NCBI GenBank assembly: GCA_031549685.1
Contig: JAVBPG010000016.1
Span: 3,630 to 67,629 of the forward strand
Length of the DNA: 64,000 nucleotides
Reading direction: 5' to 3'
Source: JAITMY01 sp031549685
GTDB taxonomy: Bacteria > Bacteroidota > Bacteroidia > Bacteroidales > UBA932
In this document: one piece after another, positions 36,648 through 45,207 of the stretch
Layout: every line of letters starts with the position of its first letter
How positions within the stretch are numbered: the first letter of the stretch is position 1
The notes under the pieces: model-generated
What the model was told of the DNA's origin: nothing
Database searches by the model: none
The model's input: the letters and a program-made list of their open reading frames with translations, nothing else
Program-made: the position numbers and the translations under genes

Positions 36648-36711
36648 TTTTAGACAGGATTAACATGATTGACATAAAAAATCCTGCAAATCATGTTAAT
36701 CCTGTCTAAAA
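36648..36711. repeat. 23-bp perfect palindromic intergenic repeat
   Basis: Arms 36648-36670 and 36689-36711 are exact complements (core AGACAGGATTAACATGATT) around an 18-base loop that contains another ATCCTG. On either side lie purine-rich low-complexity stretches with GGGATAAAAGATAAA-type repeats (36470-36530, 36730-36775). Confidence 0.85.
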
Positions 36712-36799
36712 CTATATTTTGTTAACAATGCCAAAGGGATGAAAAGATAAAGGGATAAAAGATAAAGTGTTATTGAGCGGGGGGGCATTTATTTTTATC

Positions 36800-37768
36800 C
36801 TACTTAGCGTTTAAAACTTGCTCTATCGCCGTCAACTCCTCGGGCAAAAACTGGAGGTTGTCCAGAGCCTTCAGGTTGTCCCTGAGCTGGGCCACGCTGC
36901 TGGCGCCAACAATTACTGAGGTAACACGGCTATCCTTGAGCACCCACGCCACGGCCATTTCGGCCAGCGTTTGCCCGCGCTTTTCGGCAAGGGCGTTGAG
37001 CAGCCTTACCTTGGCCACCACGCTATCGCTTACCTGCTCGCGCTGCAGGAAGCCATGCGACTTGGCGGCGCGCGAATCGTCGGGGATGCCGTGCAGGTAC
37101 TTGCCGGTAAGCAGGCCCTGCGCCAGTGGCGAGAAGGCCACAAAGCCCGCGCCGTGCTGGGCGGCGGTGGCTATGGTGCCCTGCTCCACCTCGCGGGTAA
37201 GCAGGCTGTACCTGTCCTGGTTTACGAGGCAGGGAACGCCGTTTTCGGCCAGCATGTTGTAAACCTTTTTGGCCACCTCCACCGGGTACTTCGAAATGCC
37301 GGCGTACAGCGCTTTGCCCTGCCTTACCACATCTATCAGGGTTTGCACGGTTTCCTCCACAGGCGTATTGGGGTCGTAGCGGTGCGAGTAAAAAACATCC
37401 ACGTACTCCAAGCCCATACGCCTTAGGCTCTGGTCGAGGCTGGAGATTAAATACTTGCGCGACCCGCCATCGCCGTACGGGCCGTGCCACATTAGGTGTC
37501 CGGCCTTGGTGCTGACCACCATTTCGTCGCGGTGAGTAGCCAGAATTCCCTTGAGCATTTTGCCGAAGTTGAGCTCGGCGCTACCCGCGGGAGGCCCGTA
37601 GTTGTTGGCCAAATCAAAGTGCGTGATGCCGCTGTCGAAGGCATATTTTACAATTTCCTGCGCGGTGCCGAAGTCATCGACATCGCCGAAGTTGTGCCAC
37701 AAGCCCAGCGATATTTTGGGCAGCTGTAGGCCGCTGCGGCCGCAGTAGGAGTATGTCATAACTTGCAA
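36800..37768 (-). CDS. Aldo/keto reductase, L-glyceraldehyde 3-phosphate reductase-like
   Basis: 322 residues; an ATG three codons in (37759) is an equally good start. It strongly resembles E. coli YghZ (Gpr): 'YCGRSGLQLPKISLGLWHNFG', 'GITHFDLANNYGPPAGSAE', 'GSRKYLISSLDQSLRRMGLE', 'FSPLAQGLLTGKYLHGIPDD' and 'VTSVIVGASSVAQLRDN'. The AKR tetrad is present: Asp and Tyr in 'DLANNYGP', Lys in 'STKAGH', His in 'YSHRYD'. Relatives reduce aldehydes, including L-glyceraldehyde 3-phosphate and methylglyoxal, with NADPH. It is divergent from tag, with -7-like boxes facing both ways between them. Confidence 0.92.
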   Translation of the reverse strand: MQVMTYSYCGRSGLQLPKISLGLWHNFGDVDDFGTAQEIVKYAFDSGITHFDLANNYGPPAGSAELNFGKMLKGILATHRDEMVVSTKAGHLMWHGPYGDGGSRKYLISSLDQSLRRMGLEYVDVFYSHRYDPNTPVEETVQTLIDVVRQGKALYAGISKYPVEVAKKVYNMLAENGVPCLVNQDRYSLLTREVEQGTIATAAQHGAGFVAFSPLAQGLLTGKYLHGIPDDSRAAKSHGFLQREQVSDSVVAKVRLLNALAEKRGQTLAEMAVAWVLKDSRVTSVIVGASSVAQLRDNLKALDNLQFLPEELTAIEQVLNAK

Positions 37769-37779
37769 ATATTTTTTGA

Positions 37780-37817
37780 CAAATATACGCTATTTGCCTA
37801 ATTATCTTTTATATTTG
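37780..37817. promoter_or_regulatory. Back-to-back -7-like boxes between the aldo/keto reductase and tag
   Basis: TATATTTG occurs on the minus strand (37787-37780) for the reductase and on the plus strand (37810-37817) for tag. Neither has a good -33 element, and the region is AT-rich, so chance matches are possible. Confidence 0.3.
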
Positions 37818-37921
37818 TTTGAATTTTATCAGCGCTTACCAAAGTTTGACAGCTCCAGGGCTAACAATTGTATCGTGGACTTCCTCCAATCGCTAAGCCC
37901 GAACTTCTAATCCCTAAATAA

Positions 37922-38500
37922 ATGGTGCAAAAAAATGAAATAGTTCGCTGCGGTTGGTGCGGCACCGACCCGCTTTACATCCGCTACCACGATGAGGAGT
38001 GGGGCCGGGAGGTTACAAGCGACGATAAAATGTTTGAATTTCTGGTGCTCGAAAGCGCGCAGGCAGGCCTCAGCTGGTACACCATACTCAAGCGCCGAGG
38101 GGGTTACCGCAAGGCGTTTGCCAACTTCAACGCCGGCAAGGTGGCCAAGTTTACCTTCGCTGATGTGGAACGTTTAATGCAGGACGAAGGCATTATTCGC
38201 AACCGATTAAAAATAGAGGCAGCGATTTCCAATGCCCGGCTTTTCCTGGAAATTCAAAAAGAGCACGGCAGCTTTTGCAATTACATGAAATCCTTTTTGC
38301 CCAACGGGAAGCCAGTGGTTAACCGCTGGAAAACTTTATCGGAAATTCCAGCCTCCACGCCGCTCTCCGACGCTATAAGCAAGGATATGAAAAAGCGAGG
38401 ATTTAAATTTTTCGGTACTACCATTTGCTACGCACACCTGCAGGCTGTGGGCTACGTAAATGATCATCTAGTGGGTTGTTTCTGCCGAAAAGAGAAGTAA
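37922..38500 (+). CDS. tag: DNA-3-methyladenine glycosylase I
   Basis: 192 residues, the normal size. 'RCGWCGTDPLYIRYHDEEWG' holds the first zinc Cys and His and the typical start of the family; 'FEFLVLESAQAGLSWYTILKRR' carries the catalytic-pocket Glu; 'GFKFFGTTICYAHLQAVG' and 'DHLVGCFC' supply the C-terminal zinc His and Cys. It removes 3-methyladenine from alkylated DNA as the first step of base-excision repair. It is a single gene ahead of yjdM with a gap of 175 bases. Identification is firm. Confidence 0.96.
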   Translation: MVQKNEIVRCGWCGTDPLYIRYHDEEWGREVTSDDKMFEFLVLESAQAGLSWYTILKRRGGYRKAFANFNAGKVAKFTFADVERLMQDEGIIRNRLKIEAAISNARLFLEIQKEHGSFCNYMKSFLPNGKPVVNRWKTLSEIPASTPLSDAISKDMKKRGFKFFGTTICYAHLQAVGYVNDHLVGCFCRKEK

Positions 38501-38675
38501 AATTTTAACCATAAAGATACAGAGGACACAACCAAAGATTAATATATAAAAGACGAAATTTCCATACCTCCGTTTTCTTTCTATTTTTATTGAAATGTAC
38601 AATGTGATTTAGATGAACAGAGATCTCGTAGTGTTTTTTTATTACCTTCGCGCAAAACTTACCAAAATATAACCA

Positions 38676-39011
38676 ATGAGCACAACGCCGATTTGCCCCG
38701 TGTGTAAACAAAAAAATTCCTACTTTGATGGCACCATGTGGGTGTGCCCCGATTGCAGCCACGAGTGGATGGAGGAAAGCAACGCCGGGGAGCAAGCGGC
38801 GGATAAGCTGACAAAAGATAGCAACGGCACCGAGCTGGTCGATGGCGATGCCGTTACGGTAATCAAAGACCTCAAGGTAAAAGGCTCGTCAATGGTTATC
38901 AAGCGCGGCACCAAGGTAAAAAGCATTCGTCTGACCGACAGCCCCGAGGAGGTGGATTGCAAAATTGACGGAAGCAGCATTGTGCTTAAAACCTGTTTTT
39001 TGAAGAAGTAG
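38676..39011 (+). CDS. yjdM: YjdM/PhnA-type zinc-ribbon protein
   Basis: 111 residues. The N-terminal zinc ribbon has 'CPVCKQ' and 'CPDCSHEW'. The C-terminal part is the small YjdM beta-barrel domain: 'DGDAVTVIKDLKVKGSSMVIK', 'GTKVKSIRLTDSPEEVDCKI' and the closing 'IVLKTCFLKK'. The older name is alkylphosphonate utilisation protein PhnA, but in E. coli yjdM is not needed for phosphonate use, so the function is best called unknown. A -7-like TACCTTCG lies ~35 bases upstream. It converges with the next gene with almost no gap. Confidence 0.93.
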   Translation: MSTTPICPVCKQKNSYFDGTMWVCPDCSHEWMEESNAGEQAADKLTKDSNGTELVDGDAVTVIKDLKVKGSSMVIKRGTKVKSIRLTDSPEEVDCKIDGSSIVLKTCFLKK

Positions 39012-39015
39012 AGTG

Positions 39016-39753
39016 TTACTTGTCTAATCCCGGTCTGATGAAGTTTCTTGCGCAGGGAAATTGTTTTTCTACCTCATTGCGGAGCTTCTGCAAGCAAATG
39101 AGGATTTGCAAAATAACCTCTTCGTCTTCTGTAAACTTTTGTAGTACTACGCTCCATGCGCCAACGCTGCGGTCAATGGCTATGAGTGCCACTTTCGCGC
39201 TACCTAGTGAGTCGTGGGCTTCGGATTTATCCTCGTTTTCGTCTTGTTGAGAAAGGCTTGCTCGAAACAACTTTGGCTCAATGAACAAAAGATACCAGTG
39301 AATTATTTCAAAACAATTTTTTACTTCCGCATTTTGCATGCGCACCTCAAGTCCTACGGGTTCTTTTTTATCCAGATGGTCAAGCCAGGGCTGTGCCAAC
39401 TTAAAGTATTTGCGAGCGAGTAATACGCCCGCGCTTTTGCGTGCGGACTGATCGCGCTCCTCGAAGCCTTGCTTATCTTCTTTTGTAAACTCTATCTCGT
39501 CAAGATTAATGCCACGTTCCTTTGCTCCCTTTCCCAGCATGTCCTTTGTGGCTTCAAATATCATTGCCATATTTTCCCAAAACTCCTCGGGGCTTTCATC
39601 TTTTTCATTGGGCGAGTGCAGTTGATAGTTGGTGCAGCGCGCAGTAAATACGCAACGTTCGCACCACCTATCGCAGTAGTTGTATATCCCCGGAATCATA
39701 TTGGGATTTTTGACAGTGACGTCAAGTTTGTGGCGGAATTCTTGTTTGTTCAT
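39016..39753 (-). CDS. Conserved hypothetical protein with N-terminal four-cysteine motif
   Basis: 245 residues, not assigned to a family. Near residue 27 the sequence 'YCDRWCERCVFTARC' gives C-x3-C-x2-C-x5-C, which could hold a metal or FeS cluster. The remainder is predicted helical and acidic, with 'FWENMAMIFEATKDMLGKGA', 'VKNCFEIIHWYLLFIEPKLF' and 'VALIAIDRSVGAWSVVLQKF'. No signal peptide or membrane segment. It is the last gene of the minus-strand block that contains the restriction-modification system and lies just downstream of a truncated helix-turn-helix fragment, so it may be island cargo or the first native gene beyond it. Confidence 0.6.
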   Translation of the reverse strand: MNKQEFRHKLDVTVKNPNMIPGIYNYCDRWCERCVFTARCTNYQLHSPNEKDESPEEFWENMAMIFEATKDMLGKGAKERGINLDEIEFTKEDKQGFEERDQSARKSAGVLLARKYFKLAQPWLDHLDKKEPVGLEVRMQNAEVKNCFEIIHWYLLFIEPKLFRASLSQQDENEDKSEAHDSLGSAKVALIAIDRSVGAWSVVLQKFTEDEEVILQILICLQKLRNEVEKQFPCARNFIRPGLDK

Positions 39754-39756
39754 ATT

Positions 39757-40131
39757 TTACTTTCCGATACATATTACCCACTTCCCTGCTTTAGTGGAAC
39801 CTTCGTGCTTTATGATGCCTTCATTTGTCAATTGCCGCAAATGGTACCTTGTACTATCTTGACTACGCTTCAATAACTCAGACAATCTCAATACTGTTAT
39901 TTGTGGGTCTGACTTAATGAATTTCAATATCTCTTCTTGGACGTTCTTTGGCTTTTCTTTGGCTTTTTCTTTGTTGTTTCTTTGGCGTTTCTTGGGTGTT
40001 TCTTGGGTGTTTTCAACACCAAACCCTGCTTCAAAGTATTTTTCTGAAACCTTTTCTTCTACCCTGAAAGCTGTAATCAAAGAAAAATCGAAAGAGGCTT
40101 CGAACCATTTTAGTACAGCAATTTTTCCAAT
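39757..40131 (-). pseudogene. C-terminal remnant of a winged-helix protein
   Basis: The frame opens after a stop at 40132-40134 and has no ATG. Its only start candidate is a TTG at 40080, giving 107 residues. The readable part contains 'FDFSLITAFRVEEKVSEKYF', then a low-complexity basic linker rich in Lys, Gln and Asn, then a winged helix (~residues 48-107: 'VQEEILKFIKSDPQITVLRL', 'LLKRSQDSTRYHLRQLTNEG'). This resembles the C-terminal tail of large AlbA_2/Schlafen-type ATP-binding regulators that end in 'EKVSEK' plus a winged helix; the ATP-binding part is missing. Its front end overlaps the 3' end of the YgjP gene. It could instead be a small intact regulator with a rare start. Confidence 0.45.
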
Positions 40132-40817
40132 TTATTTTTCCAGCGTTCCCAATCCGGCATTTCTTTTGCTAAAAGCTCATAGAACGCTTTTGTATGATTA
40201 CGATGTAAAAGATGACATAACTCATGCGTTATGACATACTCAATGCAGGGTTTGGGCGCTTTTATCAACTCTACGTTCAGAATGATTTTTCCCTTGGGTG
40301 TACAGCTTCCCCAGCGGTTTGACATCGACTGAATATAGATAGAAGAAGGTTCCACTTCGTGTTTTTTGAATCGCTGTATGATTGGTTCCGCTATTTCGGA
40401 AAATTTAACTTTTGCCCGTTCCTTGTACCATTCCAGCATTAATGCCCCGGCTTTTGACTTTGGCATACATACGATTTCAAAACAACGTCCCTTAAAACGT
40501 ACGCTGTTTGGTTTTCCTTCCGTAATCCTTAACAGGTATTGCTTTCCCAAATACAAATGTGATTCACCGCTGATATACCGGCGTTCGGGCATCCTATTGC
40601 CGAATGATCTAAAGAAAGCTTGTTGCTTCAGAATCCATGAGGCACGTTTACTGACTTTCTCCTTAATAGCCTTTCTCGAGGCCTCTATCGGCGCTTTTAC
40701 AATCACCAACCCATCGGGATAAACCGTTACTCCCAATGTTTTCCGATCAGCATACTGAATAATATAATGAACAACGCTCGCTCCATATATAAGGCTGTCT
40801 ATTATCATTTGAACCAC
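40110..40817 (-). CDS. YgjP-type metallopeptidase (DUF45, M48-like)
   Basis: 235 residues. The zinc-binding 'ITHELCHLLHRNHTKAFYELL' (H-E-x-x-H plus a later His) and the preceding 'NRWGSCTPKGKIILNVELIKAP' are the signature of the YgjP/WLM-related metallopeptidase family. The N-terminal ~100 residues form beta strands (LGVTVYPDGLVIVKAPIEA). The family is often encoded beside type I restriction genes; its substrate is not known. Here it overlaps the hsdR 3' end by 13 bases, so it is translated from the same message. That tight link argues that it acts with the restriction complex, for example in its proteolytic control, but this is inference. Confidence 0.88.
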   Translation of the reverse strand: MVQMIIDSLIYGASVVHYIIQYADRKTLGVTVYPDGLVIVKAPIEASRKAIKEKVSKRASWILKQQAFFRSFGNRMPERRYISGESHLYLGKQYLLRITEGKPNSVRFKGRCFEIVCMPKSKAGALMLEWYKERAKVKFSEIAEPIIQRFKKHEVEPSSIYIQSMSNRWGSCTPKGKIILNVELIKAPKPCIEYVITHELCHLLHRNHTKAFYELLAKEMPDWERWKNKLEKLLY

Positions 40818-43800
40818 AATTTAGCGACATCCACCGAACGGTCGATAATTTGATCCATTTCGTCAAAAGTTAACGGCATATCATATTTCCGCTTTACCTC
40901 GTCAATCAGATAATCTTCGATTTCAATTTTTATTTTGCCAATCAAATTGGATTTGGCAGGCCAATCAACCACAGCTTGTCCGTTATCGAGTACATACTTG
41001 CTGATAATAGAATCAATAGCTAACGCCGTACCCAAAGCTGTTTCTTTTGCCGGAAATTCTTTTTTTTCCAAAACCGGCTTGAACGTTTCCATACATAACC
41101 CGAAATAAGCTCTGGCGGTATTGTTATTGAAAATAGCGGCAGGAATATCGCTGTCTGTATGCGAAAGTACAGCCTCCATGTGTGCAGTAACCTGTTTCAG
41201 GTATTCGGCTTCGTCTATCCGGCCTTGTTCGTAGGCAGCAATAGTCTCCTTCAATAAATCCGAGAACTTTTTGTAGAAAGCCGGATCGGTATCCATATTT
41301 TCCGTTATATGTTTGGCTGTTCGGGACGCGATGGTATCAGCTTTCGCTGCCTTTCCTGTAATTTTCTCTACCTCTTCGGCAAACTTTTCCTTATCAAAAA
41401 TATCGACTAATGCTGTCAATATCTTTACTTCGCTACTTTCGATGTGAGTGTCTATCAGCTTTTGAATTTGCCCTTCGTACTTCCGGTAATCAATACTGTC
41501 GGAGTAACGCTCCTGTACAGCCGAACGCAGCTTCATAAACATCGTCAGATCATCTTTGTAGCGATCGATCATTTGTTCCTCCGTTTCTTTATGGAAGCTG
41601 ATGGAAGACAACGCGATTTTCAAGCATTTGGCAAAAGCGGCTAACTTTTCATAAAACTCCTGACGTTTATCCTCATAGCGAAGCAACTGGCTGTAGGCTT
41701 CCAAATCCCTTTTATTAGGAACATCTTGGAATAGCCCCCAAAGTTCGGAATGTTTCTGCGGCAGTTTTTTTACTTCGTTGGAAATATCCGGTAGTACGGA
41801 GTCCATATCCAAATCATCCGAATCATATTCCGAATACAGCAGCAGCGCATCGTTCAAAGGTTTCAATACGCCATAATAATCAATGACAAATCCGTATTCC
41901 TTATCTTCGCAAACACGATTTACACGGGCAATGGCTTGCAGTAAGGTATGTCCTGTGAGCGATCGATCGATGTACATCACGGTGTTGCGTGGTTCGTCGA
42001 AACCGGTCAATAACTTATCGACAACAATGATGATTTCGGGTTTTTCGCCGTTTTTATACCGGTTGATGAGATTGGTCTCGTATTTTTTCGGGGTTCCATG
42101 TTCGTCCATCATCTTTTTCCAGAAAGCTTTTACTTCGCCTGAAGTCTCTCCGTAAGCCGTTTCTTCTCCTTCGCGGTCATCGGGCCCTGTTATCAATACT
42201 TCAGACGAAACAATTCCGATTTCATCTAAAAACTGCTTGTACTTGATGGCAACCCGTTTTTTAGGACAGACCAATTGTCCCTTGAATTTCGTGCCTTGCC
42301 AGCTATCCCTGAAATGACAGGAAATATCCCACGCGATCGTATAAATACGTTGCTCCGCTTCGTTGAGCTGATCGGCACGGCTGAACTTTTTCTTCATGTC
42401 CACCTTTTGGTATTCCGTCAAAGGTTCGCAAACCTGTTCGAAAAACTTGTCGATGGCATTTTCGTGCACCAATTGCGGCACCACCCGCCCTTCGTACAAA
42501 AGTGGCACCACCGCTCCGTCTTTCACTGCCTGATCAACCGTGTAAACGGGCAGGATAATTCCCCCGAATTTATTGGCCGTACTTTTTTCTTTTTTCATCA
42601 ACGGCGTACCGGTCATGGCAATGAAGCAGGCGTTCGGCAGGGTTTTCTGCATCTGGATATTCATGTCGCCATACTGGCTGCGATGCCCCTCGTCCACCAA
42701 CACAAAAATATTCGGGTCGGTTAACGCTTGTTTGATGCCTTTCACCGCTTTCTCGAATTTATTAATTACAGTAGTAATAACCGCATCACTTTTACTTTCG
42801 AGTAGTTGAATTAATCGGGCTCCGGTAGTGGCGTTTTCTACATAAATACCGCATTTTTTGAAAGTACCTGTTATCTGCCGGTCTAAGTCAGTACGGTCGG
42901 TTACTAATATGATTTTCGGATTACGGATACTTTTATCCAATACGATGGCTTGTGCCAGCATAACCATGGTCAATGACTTGCCACTTCCCTGCGTATGCCA
43001 TATCACACCGCCTTTTCGCCGTCCGCCTTCTAAAGGACGAATCCGTCCCATCACTTTTTTGATGGCGAAATATTGTTGGTAGCGGGCAATTTTCTTTATT
43101 CCGTCGTCATCGACCGTGAAGTTGAACACCAAATCCAACAATCTTTCTGGATGACATAAGCTACACAAATAACGGTCTTGCTCGGTTGGATAAACCGGCT
43201 CTTGCTCCAATTGAACAAAATGTTCTCTCACATACCGGAAGCGCGAAGCGAACAGCCGGTCGCGCTGCATATCCGTAAGCGGTGTATTGACTATTCTATA
43301 AATAGTTGCATTGTATTCATTCTCTTCTTCTTTGGTTGAAAACTGTTCTGTCCATTTCGCCCAGAATTTTGCCGGCGTAGCTGTGGTGGCATACGAAGCA
43401 GACTGATTGGCAACCGCCAACGTTAAAGCCGAATAAACATATAGTTGCCGGATACCGTCTTCCTGTTGGTTACGAAGATGTTGAGAGATAGCCTGCTCTA
43501 ACGAATCTTTAATATCCGGTCGTTTACATTCGATGATGCCTAACGGAATGCCGTTTACGAACAATACAATATCGGGACGATACGTGTCGTTCATGCCCAT
43601 ACGGGCAACCGAAAATTCTTCGGTTACATAAAAAACGTTCCGTTCGGGATGCTTCCAGTCGATATAGTTCAGTGTAAAACTTTTTTTATCTCCGTCAATG
43701 CTTTGTTCGAGCGCTTTGCCTAACGTAAGCAAATTGTAAATATATTCACTGCCACTGATGTAACCTTCTTCCATAGGGATATTCCGCAAGGCTTCTATTC

Positions 43801-44032
43801 CGTTCTCAATGTTTTGTGAAGAAAAGTAAGCCATACGACTACTTGATACCTGAATGGAATTAATAGCTTCCAATTGTTTGCGTAGGATAGGTTCCAATAT
43901 TACCTGATTGGTTCTACCCCCACGCAGTTCAAGCGCTTCCTCCGGTGAAAGGTAGGTATATCCGAGCTTTTGCAAAAGTTGCAAAGCAGGAATCTGGCTG
44001 ATATGGTCTTCTTTAAAAGAGATGTTATCCAT
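40805..44032 (-). CDS. hsdR: Type I restriction enzyme R subunit
   Basis: 1075 residues, normal length. Residues ~120-200 are the PD-(D/E)xK nuclease: Asp in 'YRPDIVLFVNGIPLG' and 'IIECKRP'. The SF2 motor follows, with Walker A 'WHTQGSGKSLTMVMLA' (~355), the DEAD-box variant 'VLVDEGHRSQYGD' (~447), 'CFIAMTGTPLM' (motif III), 'IIVVDKLLTGFDEP' (motif V) and 'LLQAIARVNR' (motif VI). The helical C-terminal part binds the methylase complex. It cleaves unmodified DNA after ATP-driven translocation. It lies downstream of a HAD gene, 3 bases apart, and upstream of YgjP. No frameshift or lost motif was seen, so it appears functional. Confidence 0.96.
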   Translation of the reverse strand: MDNISFKEDHISQIPALQLLQKLGYTYLSPEEALELRGGRTNQVILEPILRKQLEAINSIQVSSSRMAYFSSQNIENGIEALRNIPMEEGYISGSEYIYNLLTLGKALEQSIDGDKKSFTLNYIDWKHPERNVFYVTEEFSVARMGMNDTYRPDIVLFVNGIPLGIIECKRPDIKDSLEQAISQHLRNQQEDGIRQLYVYSALTLAVANQSASYATTATPAKFWAKWTEQFSTKEEENEYNATIYRIVNTPLTDMQRDRLFASRFRYVREHFVQLEQEPVYPTEQDRYLCSLCHPERLLDLVFNFTVDDDGIKKIARYQQYFAIKKVMGRIRPLEGGRRKGGVIWHTQGSGKSLTMVMLAQAIVLDKSIRNPKIILVTDRTDLDRQITGTFKKCGIYVENATTGARLIQLLESKSDAVITTVINKFEKAVKGIKQALTDPNIFVLVDEGHRSQYGDMNIQMQKTLPNACFIAMTGTPLMKKEKSTANKFGGIILPVYTVDQAVKDGAVVPLLYEGRVVPQLVHENAIDKFFEQVCEPLTEYQKVDMKKKFSRADQLNEAEQRIYTIAWDISCHFRDSWQGTKFKGQLVCPKKRVAIKYKQFLDEIGIVSSEVLITGPDDREGEETAYGETSGEVKAFWKKMMDEHGTPKKYETNLINRYKNGEKPEIIIVVDKLLTGFDEPRNTVMYIDRSLTGHTLLQAIARVNRVCEDKEYGFVIDYYGVLKPLNDALLLYSEYDSDDLDMDSVLPDISNEVKKLPQKHSELWGLFQDVPNKRDLEAYSQLLRYEDKRQEFYEKLAAFAKCLKIALSSISFHKETEEQMIDRYKDDLTMFMKLRSAVQERYSDSIDYRKYEGQIQKLIDTHIESSEVKILTALVDIFDKEKFAEEVEKITGKAAKADTIASRTAKHITENMDTDPAFYKKFSDLLKETIAAYEQGRIDEAEYLKQVTAHMEAVLSHTDSDIPAAIFNNNTARAYFGLCMETFKPVLEKKEFPAKETALGTALAIDSIISKYVLDNGQAVVDWPAKSNLIGKIKIEIEDYLIDEVKRKYDMPLTFDEMDQIIDRSVDVAKLWFK

Positions 44033-44035
44033 AAC

Positions 44036-44899
44036 TTATTTAATTGCTTTTGTGCTATGAGACAACTTTATTTTGTTAAGCTCATCATCCGACTTTATTT
44101 TATCGATAATGGCAGTTACCACTTTATACATCTCGCTATCCTTTGAGTAATCGGCTGCACAGACACAATTCACACGCTGCTCGTTGATCAATTTTTCAGC
44201 GGTTGCTTTTTTCTTTGAATTTCGCGGTTGATAAACGGCAATGGAATTTCCTCCTTGTTGCTTCACCAATTTCATACATGGAATATCGGTTTCCCCATCT
44301 CCAAAATAGATCATGTGATCGAATGGAATGGGACGTTCATCTTCCGGTTTATAGTTGTTAACCTGTTTATTGTCTTTTATATTTTCAATTCCTTTATTGA
44401 TCATAAACAGAAACTGTGTTTTTGCCGTAAAATCGACAGCTACAGCAGGCCATTCAGCGACACCATGCACATCATACAGGAAAGATGAAGCATATATCTT
44501 TTTAAATTTGCGGGCAATAGAAGTCCCCTCAACCATTTCGGCAAGTCCCGACGAATTGATATAGTGTTCTATTTTTACACCTTTCTCTTTTCCATATTGA
44601 TTGATTAAATCGAACCACTCTTGTACACCTTTGAACAGCTCCACCTTAGCACCAAAAGATTGAAACGATTTTCTTGTCAACTGTACTTTTGCATGTTTTG
44701 CCTCATCAATCATTAGCTTCATGTAGCAAAGGATTTCACTGGCATCCTGTTCTTTGCTGACCTCAGAATTTTTCGTCCAGAATTCTGTGGCAGTCAATCC
44801 GGTTGCCTGAATAAATCCGAATTCCTGCATATTGCCGGAAGCTAAAGTCCCGTCAAAGTCGTAAATTAATGCAATGGTTGGCTGTGTAGCTTTTGCCAT
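44036..44899 (-). CDS. HAD-family phosphatase inside the restriction locus
   Basis: 287 residues. HAD motif I is 'LIYDFDGTLASGN' (D-x-D-x-T, ~13) and motif IV is 'YFGDGETDIPCM' (~205), which together give the phosphoaspartate nucleophile and Mg site; a Lys between them ('FTAKTQFLF') fits motif III. The cap insert (~25-130) is helical. The shape recalls phosphoserine-phosphatase-like HADs, but no substrate can be named. It ends 3 bases before hsdR and so is likely co-translated. The upstream end is next to a nested palindromic element that splits it from hsdS. HAD genes in type I loci are known but not explained. Confidence 0.85.
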   Translation of the reverse strand: MAKATQPTIALIYDFDGTLASGNMQEFGFIQATGLTATEFWTKNSEVSKEQDASEILCYMKLMIDEAKHAKVQLTRKSFQSFGAKVELFKGVQEWFDLINQYGKEKGVKIEHYINSSGLAEMVEGTSIARKFKKIYASSFLYDVHGVAEWPAVAVDFTAKTQFLFMINKGIENIKDNKQVNNYKPEDERPIPFDHMIYFGDGETDIPCMKLVKQQGGNSIAVYQPRNSKKKATAEKLINEQRVNCVCAADYSKDSEMYKVVTAIIDKIKSDDELNKIKLSHSTKAIK

Positions 44900-44913
44900 G
44901 TTGTTATTTTTTG

Positions 44914-45205
44914 TGATTATCCCGAATTATACCCCTACATTTTACCCATGCGGTAAGCCAAGATACCAAACGCCGGAGGCGTGACAACCTTGTAGCCAGG
45001 GGTGTAAGCCCCTGGTGGCTTGATGTAGCGTAGCGCGTGGCGCGCGGAGCACGTTTTTCCCCTGAAAAAACACCTGTGCACCGCGCGCAAAATGCAACCC
45101 TTGCCATTATTTCCAGGGGCTTCACCCCTGGCTACATGCTGGCAGCCCTACGGGCTGAATACTCATACCTAAGTAGCAGGGAAGGGGTATAATTCGGGAG
45201 AATCA
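44914..45205. repeat. Nested palindromic (MITE-like) element inside the restriction operon
   Basis: Outer arms 44914-44936 and 45183-45205 match at 22 of 23 bases (16 perfect: CCCGAATTATACCCCT). A second pair is at 44991-45015 and 45113-45136 (TGTAGCCAGGGGT...AAGCCCCTGG), and within it GCGCGCGG/CCGCGCGC. Small hairpins ACGCC-GGCGT and CAGCCC-GGGCTG lie in the outer spacers. No transposase. It fills the gap between hsdS and the HAD gene. A 73-codon frame inside it is not credible as a gene. Confidence 0.75.
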
Positions 45206-45207
45206 TA

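Noticed and set aside
38505..38795. 96-codon minus-strand frame over the yjdM start
   Set aside because: Antisense to the clear zinc-ribbon coding region of yjdM.
44904..45125. 73-codon frame (minus strand) between hsdS and the HAD gene
   Set aside because: It lies wholly in the nested palindromic element, and its sequence follows the hairpins; no protein character.
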